A stretch of 64,000 bases of DNA, taken from Leptolyngbya sp. FACHB-261. GTDB lineage: Bacteria; Cyanobacteriota; Cyanobacteriia; FACHB-261. The translations under genes and the position numbers were made by a program. Under the pieces are notes generated by a model, which did no database searches, was not told where the DNA came from, and was given only the letters and a program-made list of their open reading frames with translations. The DNA is taken from assembly GCF_014696065.1 (NCBI RefSeq), contig NZ_JACJPL010000001.1, positions 310,001-374,000 of the forward strand. The letters are read 5' to 3'. Positions 24,608 through 33,147 of the stretch are shown one piece after another (the first letter of the stretch is position 1; every line of letters starts with the position of its first letter).

Positions 24608-27600
24608 CTAGACTTGATTTGGGTTGAGCAGGCTCACGATCGTCCTGACAAATTGTTCTGGCTCCAAGGGCTTCGTCAGGTGGCTCTGAAAGCCAGCCTG
24701 GAGAGCTTTTTTCTTGTCAATTTCTGCGGCATAGGCAGTGAGGGCGATCGCGGGAATCTTGCCTCCCCGAGTCACTGGGCGTGAGCGAATCTGCTGCATG
24801 AGCCTGTAGCCATCCATTTCTGCCATGCCAATATCACTAACAATCACATCTGGCATGAACTGATCCAACACTTGCAACGCTGCTAAGCCAGAAGCAACCG
24901 CTATGACCTCTGCCCCATGGTGTTCTAGCAGAAAAGCCTCAAACTCGCGGGTATCGGTATCGTCATCGACGAGCAAAACTTGGATGTTGTCTAAGAGTAT
25001 GTCTGAGTTGGGTTGAGACTGGGTTGACTCAGTGAGGAGCGGCGCTGCTTTCTGCATCGCCGGAAGTTGCACGATAAAGATTGCACCTTGATGCTCACCT
25101 TGGCTCTCGACTTTGACTGTACCGCCATGCAGTTCCACAATTTGGCGCACGATCGCTAGCCCCAGCCCCAAGCCTCCAAATTTACGAGTGGTGGAGCCAT
25201 CCTCTTGTCGGAAATACTCAAACACATAAGGAAGAAATTGAGCCTTGATGCCAATGCCGCTATCCATCACCCGAATCTGCGCTAGTTGATTGCCTTGCCT
25301 CAGTTCAACCGTTACTTGACCACCATTGGGCGTAAATTTGACAGCATTAGTCAGCAGGTTCCAGACCACTTGCTGGAGCCGGGCAGCATCACCAAAAATG
25401 GGAGCGGTTTGCGGGTCGAGGTCAAGCGCGATCGCAACATGCTTGGCTTCTGCTGCCAAGCGCACGGTTTCAACCGCCTCAGAAATGACAAACGCCAAAC
25501 TTGTGGGAGTTGGAGTTAAGGTCATCTTGCCCTGCATAATACGGGAGATGTCGAGCAAGTCTTCGATTAGCTGCGCTTGCAATTTGGCATTGCGCTCGAT
25601 TGTTACCAATGCATCCGCTCTGCGGGCTGCGTCGAGTTTGCCGTTTTGCAGCAACCGGGTCCAGCCCAGGATGGGGTTTAGGGGTGACCTGAGTTCATGG
25701 GACAGCACAGCGAGAAACTCATCTTTGATCCGGTTCGCTCGTTCTGCTTCTTCTCGTACTGCCTGTTCGCGTTCTAAAACTTGTCTGCGTTCCGCTTCAG
25801 TCTGTCGCTGTTCAATCAGATCGGCCGCTTGACGCACCAACAGATCCAGAAAACGGAGTTCTTGCTCAGTCGGCCGGTGGTGCTTGCGCCAGTGAGTTGA
25901 AGCTATGCCGATCCATCTACCTGAACGACTGATGAGCGGAGTCGATTGTACAGAAATCAACCCAGTGTCTAGATGTAGACGGAAAAATCCATCAGGGTCT
26001 TCGCTTTCTGGTGCCTCAAAATCCACAAAGGCGCGCTTACCCGTTGCTAGAACCAAGCCACAAGATGTGATTGAACTGGCAGTTACTCGCTGGAACTGAT
26101 CGGTAACGGTTCGATCGATCCCCTGGGAAGCGATCAGCACTAGCTCTTGGGTCGATTCATCCAGCGCTTGAATTGAACCGGCATCTGCCCGTGTCAGGGT
26201 AATTGCAGCAAAGACAATTTCGTCGTAAAGCACCTGAATGTTGTCTTCAGCAATCATTCGTGCGCTCAAGTCGCGCAACAGCCGGGTATTTTCCAGATCG
26301 GTAGTAATGATGGCTTCAGCTTGTTTGCGATCGCTGATGTCGGTAAAGACGATCGCCACCTGGCGCATTGCTGCATCGCCAACCCGCGACACCAAAACGT
26401 CAAACCAGCGATCGAGCGCATCCGATCGCTCTTCAGTGCGGATAGACTCACCGGTGTGAATGACTTGGGCGTAAAGGTCATTCCAATACTGTTCCAGTCC
26501 CGGTACGAATTCACTTGCTGTTTTGCCTTCCGGGTTGGCAATCCCGGTCTGCCGCTCAAAGGCTGGATTCGCTTGTAAAACGCGGTGATCAAACGGCTTG
26601 CCATCGGCATCAAAGAGCACTTCAATCGTGCAAAAACCTTCGTCGATCGACTCAAACACAATGCGATACTGTTCTTCAGATTGACGTAGGGCGACTTCTG
26701 CCTGTTTGCGTTGGTCTTCGACGCGCACGCGATCGGTGATATCTACCGCCGTTGCGTAAAGCACTTGTGCTTCTAAGTGAGGCTGCGCTCTCCAGAGCAA
26801 CCAGTGGTAGGAGCCGTCTTTGTGCCGATAGCGGTTTTCAAACGCAAACGTTTCATTGCCTGATAACACGCTGACGCTTTCCGACACAGATGCGAGGATA
26901 TCGTCTGGATGCAGGAAATCAGTCCAGGGGCGGGATGTCATTTCCTCAGGTGTCCAGCCGAGAATACGCTCAAAAGCTGGGCTGACCCAGTGGAAATAGC
27001 CATGGCTGCTCATAATCACTTGCAAATCCGACCCGGCGGCAAGAAACCGATCTCGTTCCTGCTCAACTTTTTTGCGTTCAGTAATGTTGGTAAACAAAAC
27101 GGCGAACTGATGGTCTTGCGGCTCGCCGATGCAAAAAGCGTTGATGTCAAACCAACGATCTAGAGCACTTGCGTAATTCTCGAATCGAGCAGATTCCCTA
27201 CTTTGTACGACTCTGCCATAGATTTCAACCCAGTAAGCTTCAAGGTTGGGAGCGAGTTCCCGCATCCGTTTTCCTGTGGCTTGCTCCAATCCGGTGAGGT
27301 GTTCAAACACTGGATTAACTTCAAGAAAGCGGTAATCAGCGGGTTTACCGTTCTCATCAAACAGCATTTCGCAGATGCAGCAACCCTGGTCGGTCAACTC
27401 GAACAACGTCCGGTATCTTGCTTCGGATTCACGCAGTGCATCTGTTTGGGTACAGTTTTGCGACAGTACCGATGCTTGCTGCACTTGTTCGGGTCTTTGA
27501 GCTTGATTGAGTTCAGTCAAATGACTCTGCACCGCCGTTTTCAAGCTCTCTGACCAGGTTTCGATAGCGCCCAATGGCGTTTGTGACCAGTCGTGCGATT

Positions 27601-27673
27601 GCAGGAGGGCACCCATCGCACCACCGCCCTCGAAGAGGTTTTCAGTCATTCTCTTGCCTTCCTCTGCCCTCAT
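24608..27673 (-). CDS. Hybrid sensor histidine kinase (3 PAS, GAF, HisKA, HATPase, REC)
   Basis: 1021 aa, no membrane segment. Order: N-terminal linker; PAS 1 (~80-195), PAS 2 (~205-315), PAS 3 (~330-450); GAF (~470-625); HisKA with phospho-His in VLSHELRSPLNPI (~660); HATPase with VVWNLLTNAVKFTP, DSGIGI and GGLGLGLAIV; REC (~905-1020) with phospho-Asp in PDVIVSDIGM and LTKPLEPEQF. PAS 1 and PAS 3 are closely related (both with EVNPVFE/QANPAFE and ALDRWFD), suggesting internal duplication. It overlaps the upstream XRE gene by 4 bp, so the pair is cotranscribed and translationally coupled. Signal unknown. Confidence 0.93.
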   Translation of the reverse strand: MRAEEGKRMTENLFEGGGAMGALLQSHDWSQTPLGAIETWSESLKTAVQSHLTELNQAQRPEQVQQASVLSQNCTQTDALRESEARYRTLFELTDQGCCICEMLFDENGKPADYRFLEVNPVFEHLTGLEQATGKRMRELAPNLEAYWVEIYGRVVQSRESARFENYASALDRWFDINAFCIGEPQDHQFAVLFTNITERKKVEQERDRFLAAGSDLQVIMSSHGYFHWVSPAFERILGWTPEEMTSRPWTDFLHPDDILASVSESVSVLSGNETFAFENRYRHKDGSYHWLLWRAQPHLEAQVLYATAVDITDRVRVEDQRKQAEVALRQSEEQYRIVFESIDEGFCTIEVLFDADGKPFDHRVLQANPAFERQTGIANPEGKTASEFVPGLEQYWNDLYAQVIHTGESIRTEERSDALDRWFDVLVSRVGDAAMRQVAIVFTDISDRKQAEAIITTDLENTRLLRDLSARMIAEDNIQVLYDEIVFAAITLTRADAGSIQALDESTQELVLIASQGIDRTVTDQFQRVTASSITSCGLVLATGKRAFVDFEAPESEDPDGFFRLHLDTGLISVQSTPLISRSGRWIGIASTHWRKHHRPTEQELRFLDLLVRQAADLIEQRQTEAERRQVLEREQAVREEAERANRIKDEFLAVLSHELRSPLNPILGWTRLLQNGKLDAARRADALVTIERNAKLQAQLIEDLLDISRIMQGKMTLTPTPTSLAFVISEAVETVRLAAEAKHVAIALDLDPQTAPIFGDAARLQQVVWNLLTNAVKFTPNGGQVTVELRQGNQLAQIRVMDSGIGIKAQFLPYVFEYFRQEDGSTTRKFGGLGLGLAIVRQIVELHGGTVKVESQGEHQGAIFIVQLPAMQKAAPLLTESTQSQPNSDILLDNIQVLLVDDDTDTREFEAFLLEHHGAEVIAVASGLAALQVLDQFMPDVIVSDIGMAEMDGYRLMQQIRSRPVTRGGKIPAIALTAYAAEIDKKKALQAGFQSHLTKPLEPEQFVRTIVSLLNPNQV

Positions 27674-27969
27674 GCGTTTAGCTCTCTTACCGGAAAATAT
27701 TTTTCTCGCATTGCCTGACTGCGTTTCCTTAACGTGGCGTCAGACGACTCAGACAACTGGTTCAGGAGGGTATCAATTTGCCTGAGGGCTAAGGGAGAAG
27801 GGGTGGCATGTCCATTTTCCCAACGATTGATGGTGGGAAAAGTGACTCCGAGTTGAGTCGCAAACTTTTCCTGGGTCAGCTGCAAGGTTTGCCGGAGTTC
27901 CCGAATCAGTTGGCCAATGGCAGGCTGTCTGACCCCTAAATAGTCCTGATGAAAAGCCATATCATTCAC
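27670..27969 (-). CDS. XRE-family HTH protein coupled to the hybrid kinase
   Basis: 99 aa. Helix-turn-helix of the Cro/CI type: LIRELRQTLQLTQEKFATQL followed by GVTFPTINRWENGHATPSPL. A short basic tail follows (LRKRSQAMREKYF). The stop TGA overlaps the kinase ATG (ATGA). It may be the DNA-binding output of the kinase pathway, or an autoregulator of the operon; it has no receiver domain itself. Confidence 0.87.
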   Translation of the reverse strand: MNDMAFHQDYLGVRQPAIGQLIRELRQTLQLTQEKFATQLGVTFPTINRWENGHATPSPLALRQIDTLLNQLSESSDATLRKRSQAMREKYFPVRELNA

Positions 27970-28776
27970 TCTTTATAAAGCCCTTTATCTGTACGAGATC
28001 TAGCTAGTTTTGAAAAGAAATCAAGCTCTCTCAAGGTAGAGGTTGAATTAGACTAAGCTGGACAGTGGCTTGCCCAACTTGTCTGCAAAGCCGGACGTGA
28101 AGTCGGGTAGACGACCAAGGAGTCACTAGGGTTGACACTTTTCCAATCGCCCTCTCCAAACGACGCGACCGTTTCCAGAGCCCGTTGCTTTCCGGTCATC
28201 AATGTTCAGTACCGTCGTGAAGCTGCAACCAAGTGCTAGGTATCGCTCAGGGTAGAGCTTTCAAAAGCCGCTTAAGCGTTAGGTGCGACCAGCCGCGCAC
28301 CTAATTCGCGGAGTAGTTGCGCATCTTGTAGGTCTGCCGCGACAATCGTTTCGGTGCGGGCACGAACGACTGCCGCCCAAGTCTGCTCAGCGACTTCTTC
28401 CACCAGAGCCACTTTGTCCAGGGTCCAAACTCATGCGGTTCGGACAGCTAGACTCTCAGTCCAGCCATCAACTCACCACCCTTGACCAACCGTATGCCGA
28501 TATGGGTACCAATCTGGATGGCGGCGTAAGCGGAGCGCTGAGCCGGGGACAGAAGGGGTCGGTTGCCACATTCAGATACAGTTCGACCCGCACGATACGC
28601 CGCGATCAGCTCGGATTCAACAATCTTTCCTTACCCGATGCAAGCCAGGTATAGCGGCAAGGGAAGCATTGACGATACCGCAAACTTTATCGAGGTAATG
28701 CCTTCCCAAACCCCAAATGATTCTCTAGAGGGAAGGCTGTGCAACGCATTAATTGGATCGAAAATGACTCGTTTCA
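27970..28776. other. Decayed region without intact genes
   Basis: About 800 bp upstream of the XRE gene. It holds a 53-codon minus-strand fragment (28272-28430) and, on the plus strand near 28450-28653, a frame ending LGFNNLSLPDASQV that reads like a protein tail but has no family signature. Otherwise nothing recognisable. Confidence 0.45.
28272..28430 (-). pseudogene. C-terminal coding fragment, family unknown
   Basis: Immediately after an in-frame TGA, 52 codons read VWTLDKVALVEEVAEQTWAA to LRELGARLVAPNA and a stop. Amphipathic, regular composition indicates true coding origin, but no start and no known domain. A remnant. Confidence 0.4.
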
Positions 28777-28865
28777 GCCTCAATAATCTTAGAAGGCTTC
28801 AACACTGCTTGACGCATTAATCTCACCAAGATCTTTCGTCCGTCCGCTTCATTAACTTGCTAGGT
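28777..28865 (-). repeat. attC-like site C (right box degraded)
   Basis: Six bp after the VOC gene's stop the minus strand reads CCTAGCAAGTTAATGAAGCG then GACGG and AAGATCTTGG, matching sites E and H. The far box is decayed (ATTGAGGC instead of GTTAGGC). Confidence 0.6.
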
Positions 28866-28870
28866 TTCTG

Positions 28871-29242
28871 TTATGCAGAGACGTGACATACTGCCTCAAT
28901 GTTATGTCCATCTGGATCTAAAACGAAGGCAGCATAATAATTAGGGTGGTAGTGAGTTCGTAGACCCGGAGCACCATTGTCTCGACCCCCCACTGCTAAA
29001 GCTGTTTTGTAGAATGCCTGAACCATCTCGCGAGTTTCAGCCCGGAAAGCAACATGAATTCTAGGTGTGTTGAGCTCTCCCTGCCCAATCCAGAAATCTA
29101 GCTCTCCGCCTATTCCAAAACTTGCGGCAGAAATGGCATCAAACTCTCGCACTAATTGATAGCCAAGGGGGGCTAGGGCATTGACGTAAAACTCTTTGCT
29201 TTTCTCAAGATTGCTAACGTTAATGCCGGTATGGTCAATCAT
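28871..29242 (-). CDS. VOC family protein (glyoxalase/bleomycin-resistance type)
   Basis: 123 aa, one complete VOC module: MIDHTGINVSNLEKSKEFYV, LAPLGYQLV, IHVAFRAETREMVQAFYKTA, and VLDPDGHNIEAVCH. His5 (in DHTG) and Glu in IEAVC are the usual metal ligands, so it may be an active metalloenzyme. Target unknown. An attC-like site starts right after its stop, with GCATAAC overlapping the TAA, as in integron cassettes. It follows the SDR gene on the same strand after 88 bp. Confidence 0.87.
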   Translation of the reverse strand: MIDHTGINVSNLEKSKEFYVNALAPLGYQLVREFDAISAASFGIGGELDFWIGQGELNTPRIHVAFRAETREMVQAFYKTALAVGGRDNGAPGLRTHYHPNYYAAFVLDPDGHNIEAVCHVSA

Positions 29243-29330
29243 AACTTTCGCTTTTTACAGGGTTTGAATACTTCCTTGATTTATTATGCCGTCAACAGAA
29301 AAATTGTCAGCGCCATAGATTTAAGCTTCA

Positions 29331-30026
29331 TTAAGCTCCCTTACCTAACATTGCAGGTACGTCAATCTCTTTAATACAAGTAGCTCGTGATAAGGAGAGA
29401 ATACAGCCAAGAATGGAAAGAAGATCGCTTAGAGGAATCGCTTCACCGCCCGTCAGATTGCCTGCTGCCAGATCTGCCAAAACTTCGGGTGTGCCAACAT
29501 TGCCAGGGTTGATCACTGTTACACCGATTTGCTGCGATCGCAATTCTTCGCGCAACGAATGTACCACACCTCGCAGCCCAAACTTAGATGCACTATTGGC
29601 AACTTCCCGACCTGGAAAATTGTCCCGACCTGAGAGTGCCCCCATGAAAATAATTTTCGGATTATCGGATCTTCGCAGGGCAGGCAGCAAAGCTTTTACC
29701 AACCGAATCGGGGCTACCAAATTGACTGCAATCACTCGGGCAATGTCTTCATCAGAACACGCTTCAAAGCGGTACTGATTGGTAAATGCATGAGTCTCCC
29801 AAGTTCCTCCCATGTATAGCAAAGCATCTAAGCAATCGTCCCCAATTGCCTTGACCACCGTTTCTATCCCTGCCAAGTCAGACAAATCTGTTTGCACCCA
29901 TTCACCAACCGGAGCCGCTGTACGAGACACAGCTAATAAGCGATCGCACTGGTCTATGAAATGTTCTGCGACAGCAAGTCCAATGCCACGACTCGCACCT
30001 GCTACCAGAATCGTTTTGAAAGACAT
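29331..30026 (-). CDS. Short-chain dehydrogenase/reductase
   Basis: 231 aa from ATG 30026, behind GGGAGAAC; an upstream ATG at 30053 adds nine residues and abuts the GNAT stop. NAD(P) motif TGxxxGIG appears as ILVAGASRGIGLAVAEHF; an unusual Asp-rich middle lies in VQTDLSDLAGIETVVKAIGD; the active-site helix appears as NSASKFGLRGVVHS where the catalytic Tyr is replaced by Asn/Ser (NSASK rather than YSASK). That change argues against a normal SDR mechanism. Cotranscribed with the GNAT gene upstream, and probably under the divergent TetR. Confidence 0.85.
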   Translation of the reverse strand: MSFKTILVAGASRGIGLAVAEHFIDQCDRLLAVSRTAAPVGEWVQTDLSDLAGIETVVKAIGDDCLDALLYMGGTWETHAFTNQYRFEACSDEDIARVIAVNLVAPIRLVKALLPALRRSDNPKIIFMGALSGRDNFPGREVANSASKFGLRGVVHSLREELRSQQIGVTVINPGNVGTPEVLADLAAGNLTGGEAIPLSDLLSILGCILSLSRATCIKEIDVPAMLGKGA

Positions 30027-30053
30027 TTCTGTTCTCCCATCTAGTTCTCCCAT

Positions 30054-30728
30054 TTAACTAAGGCGAAGACCAAACTTGGTAACCCCTGGAAACTCGGTAT
30101 TGAACTGTTCCGAGAAGTAATCAGCGTGGAAGGTTTGGTAAGGCTTAAATCCGATAGATTCGTAGGTATAGCGAGCCACGTCGTTCCCATTGATCACCAT
30201 AATCCCTGCGTAAGCGTGCTGCTGAACTCGCCCTTCTTCTAGCAAGGCTCTGAGTAACGCTTTGCCAAGGCCTCGCCCCCGCGCCTCTGGCAAAACGGCA
30301 ACATTTTCAATAATCCAGGGAGCTTGGGGCGTGAGGAAAAACGGTCGCAAATCGCCTCCCCAAAGTTCCATATAGCGATCGTGAAAGATTGTTGTACTTT
30401 CTTTAGACCAATTCAAATCCTGCGCGATCGCCTCTAGACGAGACAGACGCAGCGGACAGTAGTCCTCTGTATTAGGCACATAGCCTGCTGCTGCTGCAAC
30501 TGGCTTTCCCTGCTCTTCCAGAATCAAGAAGTCAGCTACGTTGCCCCAATTAGAAGCATCTGTCCTGAGTTCTGCCTCAATAAACTGCAAGGCAGTGGTC
30601 CCGGTCCCTTGCAGCATATCTTCCCAGAAGCAGTGATTCGATGGCGGCAAAGATGCCTCGTACTCAATTCTGACGAGGAATGGAATATCAGCAGTCGTTG
30701 CTTTGCGGGTGCTTAGCATAGCTAACAT
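30054..30728 (-). CDS. GNAT-family N-acetyltransferase
   Basis: 224 aa from ATG 30728, which has GAAGGGG just upstream. Acetyl-CoA motif A is clear: ENVAVLPEARGRGLGKALLR, followed by ARYTYESIGFKPYQTFHADY as motif B. The N-terminal part (STRKATTADIPFLVRIEYEA) is normal for this family. Acceptor unknown. Its stop is contiguous with an ATG of the following SDR gene; with the TetR-controlled promoter in front it forms a two- or three-gene unit. Confidence 0.88.
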   Translation of the reverse strand: MLAMLSTRKATTADIPFLVRIEYEASLPPSNHCFWEDMLQGTGTTALQFIEAELRTDASNWGNVADFLILEEQGKPVAAAAGYVPNTEDYCPLRLSRLEAIAQDLNWSKESTTIFHDRYMELWGGDLRPFFLTPQAPWIIENVAVLPEARGRGLGKALLRALLEEGRVQQHAYAGIMVINGNDVARYTYESIGFKPYQTFHADYFSEQFNTEFPGVTKFGLRLS

Positions 30729-30758
30729 CAGAACCCCTTCGAGGAGAACCCTCACAAA

Positions 30759-30818
30759 AGATACAATCTGTATGTATCTCAAGATATGGGGGGTTTCTGC
30801 TCCTTGTCAAGATACATA
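30759..30818. promoter_or_regulatory. TetR operator region between GNAT and TetR genes
   Basis: AGATACA (30759-30765) and TGTATCT (30773-30779) form one 7-bp-armed palindrome; TATGTATCT (30771-30779) is also inverted to AGATACATA (30810-30818). Two operator-like boxes in a divergent spacer suit autoregulation by the TetR protein. Confidence 0.7.
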
Positions 30819-30849
30819 CTGTCTGAATGTTAGACGCAAGTGATTCACT

Positions 30850-31437
30850 ATGTCTGTCAAGCTAACCAAAGCCGAACAAACTCGACGTACTCGCTCTGCC
30901 ATTCTTGAGCGGGCGCGTCACTTATTTGCAACAAAGGGGTACGCAGCTACAGGAACCGAGGAAATCATCAGCGAGTTAGGGATTACGCGGGGAGCTTTGT
31001 ATCACCAATTCAACGATAAGCTTGGAGTCTTTAAAGCTGTCATTGTTGAAGCCTATAGCGAGATAACAGCCTATATCCAAACTAAAATCCGACCACTAGA
31101 TGACAATTGGCAGCAGTTAATAATCGGCTGTCAGGCATTTCTAGAAGTCGCTCAACAGGACGAACTGCGGCGTTTGGTGTTTATTGAGGCTCCAGCCATT
31201 TTGGCAGCAGACGACCTAGCTGAGATTGATCAATATGGCTTTGGTTTGCTCCGTGAGTCAATTCAGCTAGCCGTTGATGAGGGTAAGCTAAACACAATCG
31301 ATGCAGAGGGTTTTGCTCACTTAGTCAATGGTTCGCTCAGCGAGTTAGCCGCTTGGGTTGCGCAGTCCGATGATTCTGAGCGGTTGAAAACAGCGCAAAG
31401 CCTGGTCGAGACATTACTCACTCGGCACCGCAGTTAA
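30850..31437 (+). CDS. TetR/AcrR-family regulator
   Basis: 195 aa. HTH: AILERARHLFATKGYAATGT, EEIISELGITRGALYHQFND, KLGVFKAVI. The C-terminal domain is of the TetR_C_33/YfiR-like kind (IFIEAPAIL-like VFIEAPAILAADDLAEIDQY). Divergent from the GNAT/SDR unit with operator-like palindromes between, so it probably represses that unit and itself. It is on the strand opposite to the attC sites. Confidence 0.91.
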   Translation: MSVKLTKAEQTRRTRSAILERARHLFATKGYAATGTEEIISELGITRGALYHQFNDKLGVFKAVIVEAYSEITAYIQTKIRPLDDNWQQLIIGCQAFLEVAQQDELRRLVFIEAPAILAADDLAEIDQYGFGLLRESIQLAVDEGKLNTIDAEGFAHLVNGSLSELAAWVAQSDDSERLKTAQSLVETLLTRHRS

Positions 31438-31529
31438 GGTTACCTATCTACATTTCATTTAATCTGTCTGGCGATCGCCCCTTGTCTGACTAACAAGCTT
31501 CTGGATCCGCTTGACCAATAACTCCAGCA

Positions 31530-31625
31530 ACCTAACGACAAGCTAACCTGCTGCGGAGTGGAAGGAGCGCAGTGACTGGAACGTAGGCAGTCAGATGCAG
31601 CGCTTTGTCCGGCGGCTTGTCTAAT
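31530..31625 (-). repeat. attC-like site D, 96 bp
   Basis: Minus strand from ATTAGAC to GTTAGGT. GACAAGC / GCTTGTC (outer) and AGCGC...GACTG / CAGTC...GCGCT (inner) pair into a long hairpin typical of attC. It lies 105 bp after the NTF2-like gene's stop. Confidence 0.72.
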
Positions 31626-31729
31626 GGTAGGGTGGCGATGCTTGTTTAAAAAGATGGCTTCTAAAGGCACATCAGTTGAAACAAAAGCAAAATCACCGTG
31701 GCTGTGATAGTTGTAACCACAACCCATGG

Positions 31730-32113
31730 TTAGGCACCGACGCCAGACGATGGAAGTGAACAGACTTCCATAGCTTGAATCAAGCCATGCTCAATGGTGA
31801 AACGGTGGCCAACGTGTTCGTCGGCAAGTACGGCTCCGGCCAGATCGCGCACGACTTGATGCACCTCGACTAAGACCTGCCCAGCGTCCTTCGGGTAAAA
31901 GGCAATCGGCTCGACGTGTGGATTGATCTCGCTCCACTGCTCTGTCCAGTAAGTGCGGACTTCCTGAGGCCCACGGACAAAACCGCCTTTGAACGCCTTT
32001 GGCCAAGCCACATCGGGAGTCATGAGGGCGAGGGCAGCATCAATATCACGCGCGTTGAAGGCCGCATACGCTGCGCGTAGCAGCTCGATTTCTGGTGCAG
32101 GTTGATTTGGCAT
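31730..32113 (-). CDS. NTF2-like / SnoaL_2 family protein
   Basis: 127 aa from ATG 32113 (an in-frame ATG at 32161 near the recombination site would add 16 residues). Pattern: ELLRAAYAAFNARDIDAALA, LMTPDVAWPKAFKGGFVRGP, HVGHRFTIEHGLIQAMEV. A small single-domain protein, cone-shaped fold, activity unknown. Its stop TAA lies in GCCTAAC, a perfect integron R'' box, and it begins ~75 bp after site E: a standard cassette. Confidence 0.85.
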   Translation of the reverse strand: MPNQPAPEIELLRAAYAAFNARDIDAALALMTPDVAWPKAFKGGFVRGPQEVRTYWTEQWSEINPHVEPIAFYPKDAGQVLVEVHQVVRDLAGAVLADEHVGHRFTIEHGLIQAMEVCSLPSSGVGA

Positions 32114-32189
32114 AAGAGGTAGATGAATGAGACAGTGTTTAACATTTATGAGAGCGCACATAGCGAATGCATTTAAGCCACACGCAGCA

Positions 32190-32276
32190 GCCTAACAACC
32201 AAGATAAGCAGCAGCAGATAACCTTTGCATCACCGCCAAGATCTCTCGACTGCCCACTTCATCGACTTATTAGCTG
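32190..32276 (-). repeat. attC-like site E, 87 bp
   Basis: Eight bp after the azoreductase stop. Minus strand from AGCTAAT to a perfect GTTAGGC box. Internal GATGAAGTGGGCAG and CTGCTGCTTATC can pair; GAGAGATCTTGG forms the variable tip. Best-preserved example of the family. Confidence 0.85.
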
Positions 32277-32283
32277 GCTGGTG

Positions 32284-32904
32284 CTACCAACGGCCTACTA
32301 ATGCTTGAATTTTAGATTGTGCTTCGTCTAGTCCCCGTTTTCGTGCCTCGTCTCCCATATCTAGACCATTGGCATGAATGAACTGAATGTCAGTCACACC
32401 CATGAATTGAAAAGCATACCGGAGCGCAGGTTCCTGACAATCCCATCCTTCATAAGGAGAACCCGCTCCATACTCAACGCCTCGTGATGTAATGAACAAC
32501 ACTTTTTTACCGTTCGCAAGTCCTTTGATTTGCCCCTCCTCCTCCGTGAATGTGCGACCCACACGAATCACTTGATCAATGTATGCTTTGAAGTTGGACG
32601 GAATGCTGAAGTTGTACATCGGCACGCTGAACACACACCGATCAGCTGCCAAAAACTCGTCCACCAACTCATCGGAAAACTTCAACAGCTCAGCCATGTC
32701 TGCAGTCAGTGCTTCTGGTGGAGTAAGTTCAGCTGCAATCCAATCTTCGGTGACGTGAGGAACTGGCGTTTGCCTCAAATCACGATAGGTAATCACATCA
32801 TCAGGATGTTGGTCTTGCCACGCAGCGATAAACTCCTTGGCTAATTTGCGAGATTTGGAGCGATCGCCCCGTGGACTTGAATCAATATGCAGAATGTTTG
32901 CCAT
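32284..32904 (-). CDS. FMN-dependent NADH azoreductase (AzoR/flavodoxin_2)
   Basis: 206 aa. The start MANILHIDSSPRGDRSKSRK binds FMN phosphate; the second FMN loop is SVPMYNFSIPSNFKAYIDQV; RGVEYGAGSPYEGWD is the third. ATG 32904 is preceded by AAAGGA. These enzymes reduce quinones and azo compounds with NAD(P)H in the cytoplasm and protect against thiol and quinone stress. It is a single-gene cassette: site F precedes it by ~130 bp and site E follows its stop at once. Confidence 0.92.
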   Translation of the reverse strand: MANILHIDSSPRGDRSKSRKLAKEFIAAWQDQHPDDVITYRDLRQTPVPHVTEDWIAAELTPPEALTADMAELLKFSDELVDEFLAADRCVFSVPMYNFSIPSNFKAYIDQVIRVGRTFTEEEGQIKGLANGKKVLFITSRGVEYGAGSPYEGWDCQEPALRYAFQFMGVTDIQFIHANGLDMGDEARKRGLDEAQSKIQALVGRW

Positions 32905-33037
32905 AGTCCTTTAACCAGAAACTTCATCTATGAACTAGCTGTGCGCTGGTACGGCACTGATCAAAAAGCTGTTATCTGACTCAAACTTGAATAGCAACAG
33001 ATAATTTCCAAATAATGCACCATCTATAACCGAAGCC

Positions 33038-33124
33038 AGCTAACGTTTCCAATCACCGGACACAGATACCCTGTATAACCCACAAATTGCTTGACTTTGT
33101 TCTGGTGCATTGGGATTGTTGGAC
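33038..33124 (-). repeat. attC-like site F, 87 bp
   Basis: Minus strand from a perfect R'' box GTCCAAC to GTTAGCT. L'' CCAATGCACC pairs with L' GGTGATTGG leaving one unpaired G, the unpaired base that marks attC strand choice. It begins 24 bp after the Imm5-like stop. Confidence 0.82.
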
Positions 33125-33147
33125 AGTGCTCAACGCGCTACCGCGCA

